Shown here: positions 63,664-64,000 of the stretch, piece by piece
Position numbering within the stretch: the stretch's first letter is position 1
Layout of the letters: each line of letters begins with the position of its first letter
Origin: G965229605 sp965229605
Lineage (GTDB): Bacteria > Pseudomonadota > Alphaproteobacteria > CBDDJK01
NCBI GenBank assembly: GCA_965229605.1
Contig: OZ245892.1
Span: 1,922,001 to 1,986,000 of the forward strand
Length of the DNA stretch: 64,000 nucleotides
Direction: 5' to 3'
Made by a program: the position numbers and the translations under genes
The notes under the pieces: generated by a model
Told to the model about the DNA's origin: nothing
Seen by the model: the letters and a program-made list of their open reading frames with translations, nothing else
The model's database searches: none

Positions 63664-64000
63664 ATGCCGATTTCCATTCTTATGCCGGCTTTATCGCCGA
63701 CCATGACCGAGGGCACGCTGGCAAGCTGGCAGGTGAAAGAGGGCGATGCAATTCAGTCGGGACAAGTGCTGGCTGAAATTGAGACCGACAAGGCTGTTAT
63801 GGAGGTCGAAGCGGTCGATGAAGGGGTGCTGGCCAAGATTCTGGTTCCGGCTGGCAGTGAGTCGGTTGCGGTTAATTCTGTGATTGCGCTTTTGGCCGAG
63901 GAAGGCGAGGACCCGGCCACAGTTTCTGTTCCATCGGATACCAACGCGCCTGTCAATAATTCTACAAATGAAGCGAAGGCTTCCGCTGTATCACCTCAAG
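63664..64000 (+). CDS. pdhC: Dihydrolipoamide acetyltransferase E2 (3' end beyond window)
   Basis: N-terminal 112 residues seen; the frame runs open to the window edge. MPISILMPALSPTMTEGTLA begins a lipoyl domain with Lys43 in ETDKAVMEVE, followed by a Ser/Asn/Thr-rich linker. The start at 63664 has AGGAGG five bases ahead; an ATG at 63661 is only two bases from it. The lipoyl domain is close to that of PdhB in both protein and DNA. Confidence 0.93.
   Translation, partial: MPISILMPALSPTMTEGTLASWQVKEGDAIQSGQVLAEIETDKAVMEVEAVDEGVLAKILVPAGSESVAVNSVIALLAEEGEDPATVSVPSDTNAPVNNSTNEAKASAVSPQ

Overview
The window is chromosomal DNA of an alphaproteobacterium. The evidence is a set of housekeeping blocks arranged in alphaproteobacterial fashion: rpsB-tsf-pyrH-frr, pdhA-pdhB-pdhC in which the E1-beta subunit carries its own lipoyl domain, ctpA followed by a divergent polysaccharide deacetylase and rppH, long-form hpf with ptsN, crcB-rluC, a malic enzyme/phosphotransacetylase chimera, and HemJ. 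Order and genus cannot be fixed from this sequence alone. Coding is dense, operons are short with many 1-14 bp overlaps, and no insertion sequence, prophage or CRISPR array is visible.

Layout. 1-3257: zinc uptake, with zur-znuC-znuB facing a long His-rich znuA across a perfect Zur palindrome. 3259-7574: an orphan ABC permease, a TlpA-like thioredoxin, leuA and a KDG-type sugar kinase. 7575-10335: an AT-richer accessory patch holding a restriction-modification pair (endonuclease broken, methylase intact) and a VOC-fold gene. 10340-21339: tilS, ftsH, argB, the rpsB-tsf-pyrH-frr translation block with a structured leader, then argF-hslO-lipoprotein-phosphatase. 21342-26044: an RND efflux pump and its adaptor. 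26191-26543: a tRNA-Leu(UAA) gene split by a 266-nt group I intron. 26802-30861: a dipeptide/oligopeptide-type ABC transporter lacking its binding protein. 30898-37697 (minus strand): crcB-rluC-trpF-ligA-xerC-FAD amine oxidase-DUF1640. 37861-45651: an omega-aminotransferase, a PaaK-like ligase, ptsN, hpf, rppH, a YibQ-like protein and ctpA. 45667-50835: lpdA, a FlaG-like orphan, a YnjCD-type transporter and an ArsR regulator. 51056-64000: two GST-fold proteins, nagZ-purE-purK-cinA-like, a thiolase, asd, maeB-hemJ, and pdhA-pdhB-pdhC (the last cut by the window edge).

Most of the content is core metabolism. lpdA and pdhABC together supply the pyruvate dehydrogenase complex; leuA, argB, argF, asd and trpF are scattered amino-acid genes; the thiolase and malic enzyme belong to central carbon metabolism. 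The least ordinary features are the intron-split tRNA-Leu(UAA), the restriction endonuclease pseudogene next to an intact methylase, the highly repetitive His loop of ZnuA, the pseudoknot-capable leader of rpsB, and an ArsR regulator with the cysteine spacing of persulfide sensors. I did not find an obvious new multi-gene system.
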